A stretch of 32,182 nt of DNA, from positions 1-32,182 of the forward strand of contig OMYO01000023.1 in the NCBI GenBank assembly GCA_900315285.1, written 5' to 3'. The notes beneath the pieces are model-generated. The model saw only the letters and a program-made list of their open reading frames with translations, ran no database searches and was not told the origin of the DNA. This DNA is from an uncultured Eubacteriales bacterium (GTDB lineage Bacteria > Bacillota > Clostridia > Oscillospirales > Acutalibacteraceae). Both the position numbers and the translations under genes were made by a program. Positions 14,412-23,097 of this stretch are shown piece after piece. How positions within the stretch are numbered: position 1 is the stretch's first letter; the number at the start of each line of letters is the position of its first letter.

Positions 14412-14963
14412 TCAGACAGCCACTGTGAGCTGCTCAATGGTTTTTCCTTTTTCAATCATTCGGCTGTAGGCCGCCGTACACTTCTTATAGCGGGAGAACG
14501 TGCTGCGGGCAGAGGCTACATCGCCATAGACTTTCCAGCAACCGGTGCATTTGCAGCGATGGGGTCCCTTTTCGAGGAAGCCCTGCACATCCTTCGGCGG
14601 GTATCCGAGGAACAGACCAATCTCATGGGGAAATTCCTCACACTTGCTGATTCGGTGCTGCAGATGCACAACGCAGCGCCCGAGGTCATCCACAGGATAG
14701 CCCCGCTCTTGGAGCAGTCGCCTTGCGGTGGGATCATCCATATCCCTCTGCAGATGATCCGGTCGATAGAGGTAAATGAGCGCCGAACTTTCACCAACCG
14801 AAAGGACCACGACTCGAATTCCCTTTCTTCCGAGCTGGCGATTCAACTGTCGTATCTCCGAATTGAGCCCTTCCCTGCTCCGGAAAGAACAGCGGAATAG
14901 ATTGCCGGTCTTAAGACCTGCAAGCGTCGGCGAGCATTGCTCCACCAGCTGTTTATCGGACAT
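14412..14963 (-). CDS. DUF3793 family protein
   Basis: This 183-residue cytoplasmic protein of the DUF3793 family starts at ATG 14963 behind GGAGGAG; the frame extends further but overlaps the previous gene. Family features are the start MSDKQLVEQCSPTLAGLKTG, the central FPHEIGLFLGYPPKDVQGFL, and a Cys-rich end (HRCKCTGCWKVYGD) with potential metal or thiolate ligands. No enzymatic activity is known to me. It is packed between DUF2325 and flavodoxin with 13-bp gaps on both sides. This suggests a role in flavodoxin use, iron handling or heme-independent redox sensing, all unproven. Confidence 0.85.
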   Translation of the reverse strand: MSDKQLVEQCSPTLAGLKTGNLFRCSFRSREGLNSEIRQLNRQLGRKGIRVVVLSVGESSALIYLYRPDHLQRDMDDPTARRLLQERGYPVDDLGRCVVHLQHRISKCEEFPHEIGLFLGYPPKDVQGFLEKGPHRCKCTGCWKVYGDVASARSTFSRYKKCTAAYSRMIEKGKTIEQLTVAV

Positions 14964-14976
14964 TAATGTCTCCTCC

Positions 14977-15273
14977 TCAGCAAGCAGCAGCTGCTTTCCC
15001 AACATTCTCTTCGAGAACTTTTCGAAGAGCGGACTTGGAGGCGGAATGAATGCGGGCAACCGCTGTGTCATTCTGCTTTGCCTGGCTCAGTGCGCACTGG
15101 ACCATTTTATGGGAAGTTGTGCTGGTGAACAGGATGAGGAGATCCGGGTTCCCAATGTTACGGAGTCCCCCACTCATCTTTGGGTAAACTTTGGCTTTGC
15201 AGTTATATTCCTTACAGAGACTTTTATATTCCCGTACCATGCATTCGTTTCCACCAACGATGACAATGCTCAT
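14977..15273 (-). CDS. DUF2325 family protein
   Basis: This 98-residue protein of the DUF2325 family starts at ATG 15273 behind AAAGGAT; twelve further codons upstream lack a start signal. The beginning MSIVIVGGNECMVREYKSLC and the later DLLILFTSTTSHKMVQCALS match the family. It looks like a small Rossmann-like receiver fold and has three conserved-looking Cys. It is the first gene of the DUF2325-DUF3793-flavodoxin operon. Function unknown; the operator-like repeats upstream suggest metal- or redox-responsive expression. Confidence 0.88.
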   Translation of the reverse strand: MSIVIVGGNECMVREYKSLCKEYNCKAKVYPKMSGGLRNIGNPDLLILFTSTTSHKMVQCALSQAKQNDTAVARIHSASKSALRKVLEENVGKAAAAC

Positions 15274-15314
15274 GAATTCTATCCTTTCCCGGTGCCGACA
15301 GGGCAGCAACTTTA

Positions 15315-15366
15315 GTTAGCTTACGTTAACTCGATGATTAAAAAATATTGGTTAGCCTTTACTAAC
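15315..15366 (-). promoter_or_regulatory. Two operator-like repeats before DUF2325
   Basis: GTTAGCTTACGTTAAC (15315-15330) and GTTAGCCTTTACTAAC (15351-15366) share GTTAGC at one end and TAAC at the other. They are each semi-palindromic and lie 36 bp apart. The second extends to TGGTTAG-6-CTAACCA. A TTTAAT -10 candidate for the leftward operon lies between them. GTTAG/CTAAC half-sites recall DtxR/IdeR-type iron repressors, but the half-site spacing does not match the classical box. The regulator is therefore uncertain. Confidence 0.55.
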
Positions 15367-15401
15367 CATCTTTAGAATACGGGAAATTTGAAATTTATGC
15401 A

Positions 15402-15428
15402 AGAGAAAAGCCCCCGTTTCCGGGGGCT
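15402..15428 (-). terminator. glyA terminator
   Basis: AGCCCCCG-TTTC-CGGGGGCT (15409-15428) is a perfect 8-bp GC stem. Reading leftward it is followed by TTTTCTCTT. It lies 33 bases after the glyA stop. Confidence 0.9.
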
Positions 15429-15461
15429 CGTTCGGTGCACGGCTGCAACGCCATGTTCCGA

Positions 15462-16712
15462 TTATTCATAGATTGGATATTTGCTGACCAGCTCGTGGAC
15501 GCGGGCGTCTATGTCTTCCTTCTTGTTCTCGAAGTCAGTGGCGACATCCCAGATGCAGTCGGCTACCGGCTTCATATCCTCTGCGGTAAAACCGCGAGAA
15601 GTGACAGCCGCAGTACCAATGCGGACACCAGAAGTAACAAACGGAGAACGCGGCTCGTTCGGGATGGAGTTCTTGTTCAGGGTGATGTGTACCTCGTCGC
15701 AGTTGTTCTGGAGGATCTTACCGGTCAGGTCCTCGATGTTGGTCAAGTCGACCAGGATAAGGTGGTTGTCGGTGCCACCGGAGACGAGCTTAAAGCCACA
15801 GTTCAGCATTTCGTCAGCGAGAGCGGAGCAGTTTTTGACAACGTTCTCCTGATAAGTCTTGAACTCAGGTTTCAGTGCGTCGCCGAAGCAGATGGCCTTT
15901 GCGGCAATGACGTGCTCCAGAGGACCGCCCTGGCAGCCCGGGAAGATGTTCTTATTGAAGTTGAAACGCTTGTTGGACTCCTCACTGGCGAGGATAAGAC
16001 CGCCACGGGGGCCGCGAAGTGTCTTGTGGGTCGTCGTGGTGGTGACGTCGGCATACGGGATGGGCGACGGATGGAGACCAGCGGCAACGAGACCGGCAAT
16101 GTGGGCCATATCGACCCAGAGAACAGCGCCGACTTTATCGGCAATTTCACGGAAACGCTTAAAATCGATGATGCGCGGATAAGCGGAGGCACCGGCAATA
16201 ATCATTTTCGGCTTGCACTCGAGGGCGATTTTCTCGACCTCATCATAGTCGATGTAACCTTCGTCATTGACGCCGTAAGGAACAATGTTGAAATAACGGC
16301 CGGAGAAGTTGACCGGAGAGCCATGGGTCAAATGTCCGCCGGCATCAAGGCTCATGCCCATGATGGTGTCACCAGGCTCACAGACTGCCATGGTGACGGC
16401 CATATTGGCCTGTGCACCGGAATGCGGCTGAACATTGGCATACTCGGCACCGAAGACCTTCTTGGCACGCTCAATGGCAATGGTCTCTATTTCGTCGACA
16501 ACCTGGCAGCCGCCATAGTAACGCTTGCCCGGATAACCCTCGGCGTACTTGTTGGTAAGTACAGTGCCCATGGCAAGAGCAGTGGCCTCACCGACAATGT
16601 TCTCGGAAGCAATGAGCTCAATGTTGTTCTGCTGGCGGTCATACTCTCTCTTGATGCGGGAGCCGACCTCGGGGTCGTAGGCCTCAATGAAGTCCATGAC
16701 GTCTTTGATCAT
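15462..16712 (-). CDS. glyA: Serine hydroxymethyltransferase
   Basis: GlyA interconverts serine plus tetrahydrofolate with glycine plus 5,10-methylene-THF. It is the main source of one-carbon units for purine, thymidylate and methionine synthesis. It is PLP-dependent and cytosolic. The PLP lysine is Lys230 in [14 protein letters not shown]; other family segments are [17 protein letters not shown] and [13 protein letters not shown] 16712 follows AGGAGG, giving 416 residues (family about 410-420); the 41 extra codons upstream are not protein-like. It has its own promoter and terminator. Its proximity to the pur operon makes metabolic sense because two purine steps consume 10-formyl-THF. Confidence 0.98.
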   Translation of the reverse strand: MIKDVMDFIEAYDPEVGSRIKREYDRQQNNIELIASENIVGEATALAMGTVLTNKYAEGYPGKRYYGGCQVVDEIETIAIERAKKVFGAEYANVQPHSGAQANMAVTMAVCEPGDTIMGMSLDAGGHLTHGSPVNFSGRYFNIVPYGVNDEGYIDYDEVEKIALECKPKMIIAGASAYPRIIDFKRFREIADKVGAVLWVDMAHIAGLVAAGLHPSPIPYADVTTTTTHKTLRGPRGGLILASEESNKRFNFNKNIFPGCQGGPLEHVIAAKAICFGDALKPEFKTYQENVVKNCSALADEMLNCGFKLVSGGTDNHLILVDLTNIEDLTGKILQNNCDEVHITLNKNSIPNEPRSPFVTSGVRIGTAAVTSRGFTAEDMKPVADCIWDVATDFENKKEDIDARVHELVSKYPIYE

Positions 16713-16764
16713 CTGGATATCCTCCTGTAATAATAAAACCGATTTTCGAAATTCATACCGCTCT

Positions 16765-16793
16765 ATTATACCGATAAATTCTAAATTCGTAAA
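16765..16793 (-). promoter_or_regulatory. glyA promoter
   Basis: Reading leftward: TTTACG (16788-16793), 17 bp, TATAAT (16765-16770), with a leader of about 45 bases before the ATG. The leader is too short for a riboswitch. Confidence 0.7.
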
Positions 16794-16797
16794 CAGG

Positions 16798-17370
16798 TTA
16801 GTGCTTATCGGCTGGCAGCAGGAGCTTCTGGGCAAAGAAGAAAATAAGCATCTGAATGAGCCCCGTGGGAATTAGAATAAAAAATCGCGTCCATCCTCCG
16901 AGATGCTGATACAAAGGTGCATATAAGATACCTTGAAACCAGGTGGCAGCCAGAATCGTGGCCACCATGATCACAAGATATATCACAAAATGACTCTTCG
17001 GGGCATAGGAGTGAAATGTATATTTCTTGTTCCAGATATAGAGCCCAATGTTTACCAGAATATTTGCCAGGAAAAAAGAGAGAAAATATCCCCAGGTAAG
17101 GCGAAGAACCCCGCCGGCATCCACAATGTACGTGGCATACTGAACTGCCCCTTTTTGCGTGCTCCGGTCAAACATAGTCGCCGGATGAAACAGGTTATTG
17201 AGCCAGATTGGAATTGGGGTTCGTACTCTATCGAACAGGTAAGGAAGAATATACTGAAGCAGGAGCTGGATCAATGATCCAATGATTCCGGCTGCCGTAA
17301 ATTTCAACAACTGCCACAGAGTAAGCAATGCGCCAGTCAGATGCTTTTTCGGTTTTTCTTTGGAAGACAT
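16798..17370 (-). CDS. GtrA-like membrane protein
   Basis: This 190-residue protein has four predicted membrane helices, near residues 20-43, 92-113, 128-150 and 160-182. The first helix [20 protein letters not shown] and the motif [20 protein letters not shown] match the GtrA-like pattern of membrane proteins linked to cell-surface polysaccharide or lipid-linked sugar transfer. It is longer than usual GtrA (about 130) because of an insert of some 40 residues between helices 1 and 2 ([20 protein letters not shown] and onward). ATG 17370 follows GGAGAAG. It lies just upstream of the glyA promoter, with no linked glycosyltransferase gene in view, so its role is unclear. Confidence 0.75.
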   Translation of the reverse strand: MSSKEKPKKHLTGALLTLWQLLKFTAAGIIGSLIQLLLQYILPYLFDRVRTPIPIWLNNLFHPATMFDRSTQKGAVQYATYIVDAGGVLRLTWGYFLSFFLANILVNIGLYIWNKKYTFHSYAPKSHFVIYLVIMVATILAATWFQGILYAPLYQHLGGWTRFFILIPTGLIQMLIFFFAQKLLLPADKH

Positions 17371-17392
17371 GGCTATTTCTTCTCCAGTTCAT

Positions 17393-17423
17393 AAAAACAG
17401 ACCCCGGCAATTTCTTGCTGGAG
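17393..17423 (-). terminator. Weak terminator after the phosphoribosyltransferase
   Basis: Reading leftward, CCAGCAA-GAAA-TTGCCGG forms a stem with one mismatch, followed by a few bases and TTTTT. It is plausible but not strong. Confidence 0.45.
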
Positions 17424-17444
17424 CCTGATAAAGGTTCAGATACA

Positions 17445-17987
17445 TTATTTTACAAACAGCGGAAGCGGCTCCAGGAAGATGATATCGTCCCGCTTGCTCG
17501 CGTCGCCCTCCGCCAGGATGGCAGCCTTACCGACAATTTCGGCTCCTGCCTCCTCAGCGAGATTAACAACGGCATTCAGCGACTCACCGGTGGAAATGAC
17601 ATCGTCGACAATAAGGACACGGTTACCCTTCATCTGGTCTGCCTCGGTCTTATCCAGATAGAGATGCTGGACGTTGACCGTCGTAATAGATTTGACCTCC
17701 ACGCCAAAAGGCTCCTCCATATAGAGTTTCTTGCCCTTCCGTGCTACGAAATACTTCTTGCCGGACTGGCGGCTCAGCTCATACCCGAGCGGAATACCCT
17801 TGGCCTCCGGGGTCAGGATATAGTCAAACTCCGGGCACTTCTTCAGAAGAGCCTCGGCCGCTGCCACAGTCATTTCCGTGTCTCCGAAAATAACGAAGGC
17901 GGCAATGTCCAAATGATCATCTACTTTGCAGATGGGAAGTTTTCTCGTAAGACCGGCAATGGTCATCTCATAATACTTTTCAGCCAA
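17445..17987 (-). CDS. Phosphoribosyltransferase (Apt-like)
   Basis: A 180-residue type I phosphoribosyltransferase that transfers phosphoribose from PRPP to a purine base. The PRPP loop is VLIVDDVISTGES (124-136). The segment FDYILTPEAKGIPLGYELSR resembles the adenine/xanthine phosphoribosyltransferase group. It starts at TTG 17987 behind AAGGTGA. It follows purL in the same direction with an 83-bp gap that holds TATAAT, so it may be made both from its own promoter and by readthrough. Purine salvage next to the de novo operon is logical. Adenine or xanthine/guanine specificity cannot be decided from sequence alone. Confidence 0.88.
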   Translation of the reverse strand: MAEKYYEMTIAGLTRKLPICKVDDHLDIAAFVIFGDTEMTVAAAEALLKKCPEFDYILTPEAKGIPLGYELSRQSGKKYFVARKGKKLYMEEPFGVEVKSITTVNVQHLYLDKTEADQMKGNRVLIVDDVISTGESLNAVVNLAEEAGAEIVGKAAILAEGDASKRDDIIFLEPLPLFVK

Positions 17988-18070
17988 CGGTGGTCACCTT
18001 TTTTCGTAAGATTTGTGCCTCTTCCCCGCTCTCCGGTTGTTCGGCACCTTAGAATAAATTATAGAGCGAT

Positions 18071-21000
18071 TCAGCCCTTTTTGAAATACTCAACGGCCGA
18101 TTCAAACAGTTTCATGTCATACTTGCCAGGAACATTCTCATAGAGGTCCTTGCCAATACGCTCGGCATGGCCCATCTTTCCAAAGACATGGCCATTCGGA
18201 GACAGCAGACCCTCGACAGCGAAAATGGAGCCATTGGGGTTGCCGGCAATGTCCATGGTGGGCTGTCCGTCAAGACCCACATACTGAGTCATGATCTGAC
18301 CATTCTCAGCGAGCTTCAGAAGAAGCTCCTCAGAGGCAAGGATGCGGCCCTCGCCGTGGGAGATGGGAACGTTGAAAACGTCTCCAACCTCAGCGAACTT
18401 GAGCCACGGGGACTTGTCGGAGTCCAGACGAACGCGGACAATCTCACTCTGATGGCGGTTGATGGTGTTGAATGTCAGAGTCGGGCAGGTCTCGTCGGTG
18501 TCGATAATCTTACCATAGGGAACCAGTCCCAGTTTGATAAGTGCCTGGAAACCATTGCAGATACCACCCATGAGGCCGCCGCGGTTGTCCAGAAGCTCTG
18601 TGACTTTCTCCTTGATTTCCGGGTTGCGGAAGAATGCAGTAATGAACTTACCGGAACCGTCAGGCTCGTCGCCGCCAGAGAATCCGCCGGGAAGGAAGAC
18701 GATTTGGGACTCTGCGACCTTGGCCGCAAACTCCTCTACCGAACGCTCAATTCCCTTGGAGTCAAGGTTGTTGATGATATAGGCCTCTGCGTCAGCACCG
18801 GCCCGTTCAAAGGCCTTGATGGTGTCGTACTCGCAGTTGGTACCTGGGAATACCGGAATAAGAGCTTTCGGTCTTGCCACCGCGGTCGGAGCAAATTCGG
18901 TATGGGACTCGACCTTGTAGTTGAAGGTCGGAATATCCTGCTTCTCCGTCTCAATATTGCAGTGGAAAACAGATTCCAGCTTGTCCTCATAGGCGTTGGA
19001 GAGTTCCTCAAGGGAAACGGCCTCGTCACCCAAAGTGAGGACCTGCTTGCTGGTGGTGTCTCCAAGGATGGTGGCTCCTTCAATGTCAATGGAGTCATCG
19101 GCAAGTTCGAGAACGAAAGAGCCGTACTGATAGGAGAACAGTTCCTCCAGAGAGACCGACTTGTCAAAGCGGAAGCCGATGCGGTTTCCAAGACCCATCT
19201 TGAAGATGGCCTCTGCCACACCGCCGAATGTCGGGGTATATGCGGCAAGGACTTTCTCGTCCCCGATAAGGCCTGCCACTTCATCAAAGAGTGCAAGAAG
19301 GGAGTCCTTCTTCGGTACACCGTACTCGTCATACTCCGGATGGAGGAGCACGACCTTGTGACCGGCGCCCTTGAACTCATTGGAGATGATACGGTCAATG
19401 GAGTCCGTGGTAATGGCGAAGGATACGAGTGTCGGCGGGACATCCAGGTTCTCAAACGTACCGCTCATGGAGTCCTTGCCGCCGATAGCAGCAATGCCCA
19501 GATCCATCTGTGCCTTAAAAGCACCAAGAAGGGCTGCTGTGGGCTGACCCCAGCGCTCCGGAACACGGCCCGGATGCAGGAAGTACTCCTGGAATGTGAG
19601 ATAGACGTCTTTGTATGTTGCACCTGCCGCAATCAGCTTGGCAGCCGACTCAACAACGGAAAGGTAAGCACCGTGGAACTGATCCTTCTCCATGATGTAC
19701 GGGTTATAGCCCCAGGACATGATGGAAACCGTATTGGTGTCACCGTGCTCCACAGAAACTTTGTGGACCATGGCCTGAATGGGCGTGGTCTGCGTCTTGC
19801 CACCGAAAGGCATGAGAACAGTTCCAGCACCGATGGTGGAGTCAAAGCGCTCAGAGAGTCCTCGCTTGGAGCAGACATTGAGGTCACTGCAGAGATCTTT
19901 ATAGGACTTCGCAAAGTCGCCCGTGGGCTTGCGGCCATAGGGCTCCTGCTTCGTAGTATGTACTGTAATGTGCTTCTCAGCACCATTGGAATTCAGGAAC
20001 TCACGGGAGACGTTGACAATGACGCTCCCCTTCCAGTGCATGGTGAGATATGGCTTCTCCGTAACCTCAGCCACAATGGTGGCCTCCAGGTTCTCTCCAT
20101 GGGCGAGGGCGATGTACTTGTCGGCATCTTCCGGTGCCACAACGACCGCCATACGCTCCTGGGACTCAGAAATGGCAAGCTCTGTGCCGTCCAGTCCCTC
20201 ATATTTCTTCGGAACCTTGTCAAGATTGATTTCCAAACCGTCAGCCAGCTCACCGATGGCAACCGAGACGCCGCCGGCACCGAAGTCGTTGCAGCGCTTG
20301 ATAAGCTTTGTGGCCTCCGGGTTGCGGAACAGCCGCTGGAGTTTTCTCTCCTCCGGAGCATTACCCTTCTGGACCTCGGCTCCGCAGGTCTCCAGGGAGT
20401 CGAGTTTGTGGGATTTCGAGGAGCCGGTGGCACCGCCGATACCGTCACGACCGGTGCGTCCTCCGAGGAGGATTACTACATCGCCCGGCTGGGGTACCTC
20501 ACGGCGGACGTTCTCCGCCGGGGCTGCGGCTACGACTGCGCCAATTTCCATACGCTTGGCCGCGTAACCCGGATGGTAGAGCTCGTCGACCATACCGGTG
20601 GCAAGGCCAATCTGGTTGCCGTAGGAGCTATAGCCATGGGCTGCAGTACGGACAAGGGTTCGCTGGGGAAGTTTGCCCTTCATGGTCTCCGAGTATGGCT
20701 TCAGCGGATCTGCTGCGCCGGTGACACGCATGGCCGCATAGACATAGGAACGGCCCGAGAGCGGGTCACGGATGGCTCCGCCGATACAGGTGGCGGCGCC
20801 GCCGAAGGGCTCTATTTCCGTCGGATGGTTGTGGGTCTCATTCTTGAAGAGAAGGAGCCAGTCCTCGGTCTTGCCATCATGCTCGATCTGCATTTTCACC
20901 GTGCAGGCGTTGATTTCCTCTGACTCGTCCAGCTTGGTGAGTTTGCCCTCTGCCTTGAGGACCTTGGCGGCCAGGGTGCCGATGTCCATCATGTTGACAG

Positions 21001-21778
21001 GCTTTGTGCGGCCGATTTCCTCTCTGGCCTTCAGGTAGTCCTTATATGCCTCATTCAGGAATTCATCATCAAATGTGACCTTGTCAATGGTGGTGAGGAA
21101 TGTGGTATGACGGCAGTGATCGGACCAGTAGGTGTCGATCATGCGGATTTCGGTGATGGTGGGATCCCGATCTTCGGAGCGGAAATACTCCTGGCAGAAC
21201 TCAATGTCATCCAGATCCATGGCGAGACCCTTCTCGTCGATGAATTTCTGGAGCGCCTCGCCGCTGAGCTCGTTAAAACCTTCCAGTGTCTCGACGGACT
21301 CCGGCAGGTTCATCTTCATTTTCAGGGTCTCCGGGAGATCCATGGAGGCAAGGCGTGCTTCCACCGGATTGATGACATAGTTCTTGATTTCACTGAGCTC
21401 CTCGTCAGAGATGCTGCCGCTGAGGAGATAGACCTTTGCGGAGCGGACGTCAGGGCGCTCACCCTTTGTCATGAGCTGAATACACTCGGCGGCACTGGCA
21501 GCGCGCTGATCAAACTGGCCGGGAAGATATTCCACAGCAAAGAGTACGTCATACTCCCCTGTCACCTCTTCCGAGGTGATGTCCAGCTGGGGCTCAGAGA
21601 GGATGGTCTTGCAGGCGTAATCAAACGTCTCTTTCGGAAGACCCTCCACGTCGTAGCGATTCAGGATGCGGACACCGGTGACCCCTTTAATACCCAGCAA
21701 GTACTTGATGTCGTGGGCCAGGGTCTTCGCCTCATAGGCGAGCTCCGGTTTCTTCTCTACAAAAATTCTATATACCAT
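18071..21778 (-). CDS. purL: Phosphoribosylformylglycinamidine synthase, fused PurL-PurQ
   Basis: Large single-chain FGAM synthase, 1235 residues: it converts FGAR plus glutamine and ATP to FGAM. The order is an N-terminal PurS-like domain (VYRIFVEKKPELAYEAKTLA, about 1-85), a linker, two AIR-synthase-like halves (including HCRHTTFLTTIDK, FKNETHNHPTEIEPFGGAAT and GGKDSMSGTFE), and a class I glutamine amidotransferase domain from about 970. The amidotransferase triad is Cys1074 (GGICNGFQ), His1204 and Glu1206 (GHAERIG). I chose ATG 21778 because GGAGG lies nine bases before it; a GTG two codons earlier is too close. It is the last pur gene of the operon, 22 bp after purD. Confidence 0.98.
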   Translation of the reverse strand: MVYRIFVEKKPELAYEAKTLAHDIKYLLGIKGVTGVRILNRYDVEGLPKETFDYACKTILSEPQLDITSEEVTGEYDVLFAVEYLPGQFDQRAASAAECIQLMTKGERPDVRSAKVYLLSGSISDEELSEIKNYVINPVEARLASMDLPETLKMKMNLPESVETLEGFNELSGEALQKFIDEKGLAMDLDDIEFCQEYFRSEDRDPTITEIRMIDTYWSDHCRHTTFLTTIDKVTFDDEFLNEAYKDYLKAREEIGRTKPVNMMDIGTLAAKVLKAEGKLTKLDESEEINACTVKMQIEHDGKTEDWLLLFKNETHNHPTEIEPFGGAATCIGGAIRDPLSGRSYVYAAMRVTGAADPLKPYSETMKGKLPQRTLVRTAAHGYSSYGNQIGLATGMVDELYHPGYAAKRMEIGAVVAAAPAENVRREVPQPGDVVILLGGRTGRDGIGGATGSSKSHKLDSLETCGAEVQKGNAPEERKLQRLFRNPEATKLIKRCNDFGAGGVSVAIGELADGLEINLDKVPKKYEGLDGTELAISESQERMAVVVAPEDADKYIALAHGENLEATIVAEVTEKPYLTMHWKGSVIVNVSREFLNSNGAEKHITVHTTKQEPYGRKPTGDFAKSYKDLCSDLNVCSKRGLSERFDSTIGAGTVLMPFGGKTQTTPIQAMVHKVSVEHGDTNTVSIMSWGYNPYIMEKDQFHGAYLSVVESAAKLIAAGATYKDVYLTFQEYFLHPGRVPERWGQPTAALLGAFKAQMDLGIAAIGGKDSMSGTFENLDVPPTLVSFAITTDSIDRIISNEFKGAGHKVVLLHPEYDEYGVPKKDSLLALFDEVAGLIGDEKVLAAYTPTFGGVAEAIFKMGLGNRIGFRFDKSVSLEELFSYQYGSFVLELADDSIDIEGATILGDTTSKQVLTLGDEAVSLEELSNAYEDKLESVFHCNIETEKQDIPTFNYKVESHTEFAPTAVARPKALIPVFPGTNCEYDTIKAFERAGADAEAYIINNLDSKGIERSVEEFAAKVAESQIVFLPGGFSGGDEPDGSGKFITAFFRNPEIKEKVTELLDNRGGLMGGICNGFQALIKLGLVPYGKIIDTDETCPTLTFNTINRHQSEIVRVRLDSDKSPWLKFAEVGDVFNVPISHGEGRILASEELLLKLAENGQIMTQYVGLDGQPTMDIAGNPNGSIFAVEGLLSPNGHVFGKMGHAERIGKDLYENVPGKYDMKLFESAVEYFKKG

Positions 21779-21800
21779 TTGCACGGTCCTCCCAGTGGCT

Positions 21801-23066
21801 TTAGTTCAGTGCTTCCAGTGCTCTGTGGCCGATATCTTTACGGTAATACTCATTGTCAAAGTGAATGGTCTTCACAGCCTCATAGGCCTTGTCGATGGCC
21901 TCCGGAAGGGTGTCCGCCGTGCGGGTGACACCGAGGACACGTCCACCGTTGGTGTAAAGCGTTCCGTCCTCCAGTGTGGCACCGGCAATAAAGATTCCGG
22001 TGCGATCCTCCGGGAGAGTCATGGCATAGTGTTTCTCATATTTCACCGGGTAGCCGTCCGACGCCATGATTACACAGCATGCACTCTCATCCGCAAACTC
22101 GACGTTTACCTCCGAGAGTGTCTCGTTGCGGACAGCCTGCATAATGGTGAGCAGATCTGTCTTGAGAAGCGGAAGAACGACCTGTGCCTCCGGATCTCCA
22201 AAACGGCAGTTGTACTCAATGACCTTCGGGCCGTCCGGTGTGATCATGAGTCCGAAGTACAGGCAGCCCTTGAAAGTGCGGCCCTCCTGATTCATTGCGC
22301 GGATGGTGGGCAGGAAGATTTTCTCCATGCACTCGTCGGCGACTTCCGGTGTGTAATAGGGGTTCGGGGCAATGGTACCCATTCCGCCGGTGTTGAGACC
22401 CTTATCTCCGTCTTTGGCACGCTTGTGGTCCATAGAGGAAATCATGGGGACGACCGTTTTGCCGTCCGTGAAGCTCAGAACCGATACCTCAGGGCCGGTC
22501 AGGAACTCCTCAATAACGACCCGTGCACCGCTCTTACCGAACTTTCCGCCAATCATCATGGACTTGACAGCCTCTTCGGCTTGCTCTCTTGTCTCGGCAA
22601 TAATTACGCCTTTTCCAAGGGCAAGACCGTCTGCCTTGATAACAGTGGGCAGCGGAGCCGTTTTAATATATTCCAGAGCGTCATCGGCATTCTCGAAGAC
22701 CTCATAGGCCGCCGTTGGAATGCCGTATTTTTTCATGAGGTTTTTGGAGAAGATTTTACTGCCCTCGATGATGGCAGCCTTGGCCTCCGGGCCGAAACAC
22801 GGAATGCCAATTTCCTCCAGGCGATCCACACAGCCGAGTACCAGCGGGTCGTCCGGTGCTACTACGGCGAAGTCCACCGGGTTCTCCTTGGCAAATTTGA
22901 CAATGCCGTCCAGATCCGTTGCCCCAATTTCAGGGACGCAGGTGGCGTCTGCAGCAATGCCGCCGTTTCCGGGAAGGGCGTAGATTTCCTCCACGTCCGG
23001 ATTTTCTTTGATTTTGGAGATGATGGCGTGCTCTCTTCCGCCGCCGCCGACTACCATGACTTTCAT
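21801..23066 (-). CDS. purD: Phosphoribosylamine-glycine ligase
   Basis: GAR synthetase, 421 residues: it joins phosphoribosylamine and glycine using ATP. It is an ATP-grasp enzyme. The N-terminal domain starts MKVMVVGGGGREHAIISKIK, the ATP-grasp core includes TVIKADGLALGKGVIIAET, and the active-site segment is EYNCRFGDPEAQVVLPLL. ATG 23066 follows an AAGGGG site. It lies between the AICAR formyltransferase gene and purL with short gaps, so it is part of the same operon. Confidence 0.98.
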   Translation of the reverse strand: MKVMVVGGGGREHAIISKIKENPDVEEIYALPGNGGIAADATCVPEIGATDLDGIVKFAKENPVDFAVVAPDDPLVLGCVDRLEEIGIPCFGPEAKAAIIEGSKIFSKNLMKKYGIPTAAYEVFENADDALEYIKTAPLPTVIKADGLALGKGVIIAETREQAEEAVKSMMIGGKFGKSGARVVIEEFLTGPEVSVLSFTDGKTVVPMISSMDHKRAKDGDKGLNTGGMGTIAPNPYYTPEVADECMEKIFLPTIRAMNQEGRTFKGCLYFGLMITPDGPKVIEYNCRFGDPEAQVVLPLLKTDLLTIMQAVRNETLSEVNVEFADESACCVIMASDGYPVKYEKHYAMTLPEDRTGIFIAGATLEDGTLYTNGGRVLGVTRTADTLPEAIDKAYEAVKTIHFDNEYYRKDIGHRALEALN

Positions 23067-23097
23067 GGGCTAAACCCCTTTCGCTCTTTGTGATTTC

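Noticed and set aside
18167..20923. A 918-codon open frame on the plus strand opposite purL
   Set aside because: It is the antisense shadow of purL, whose motifs, ribosome site and operon position are unambiguous. The antisense product has no recognisable domain or start signal.
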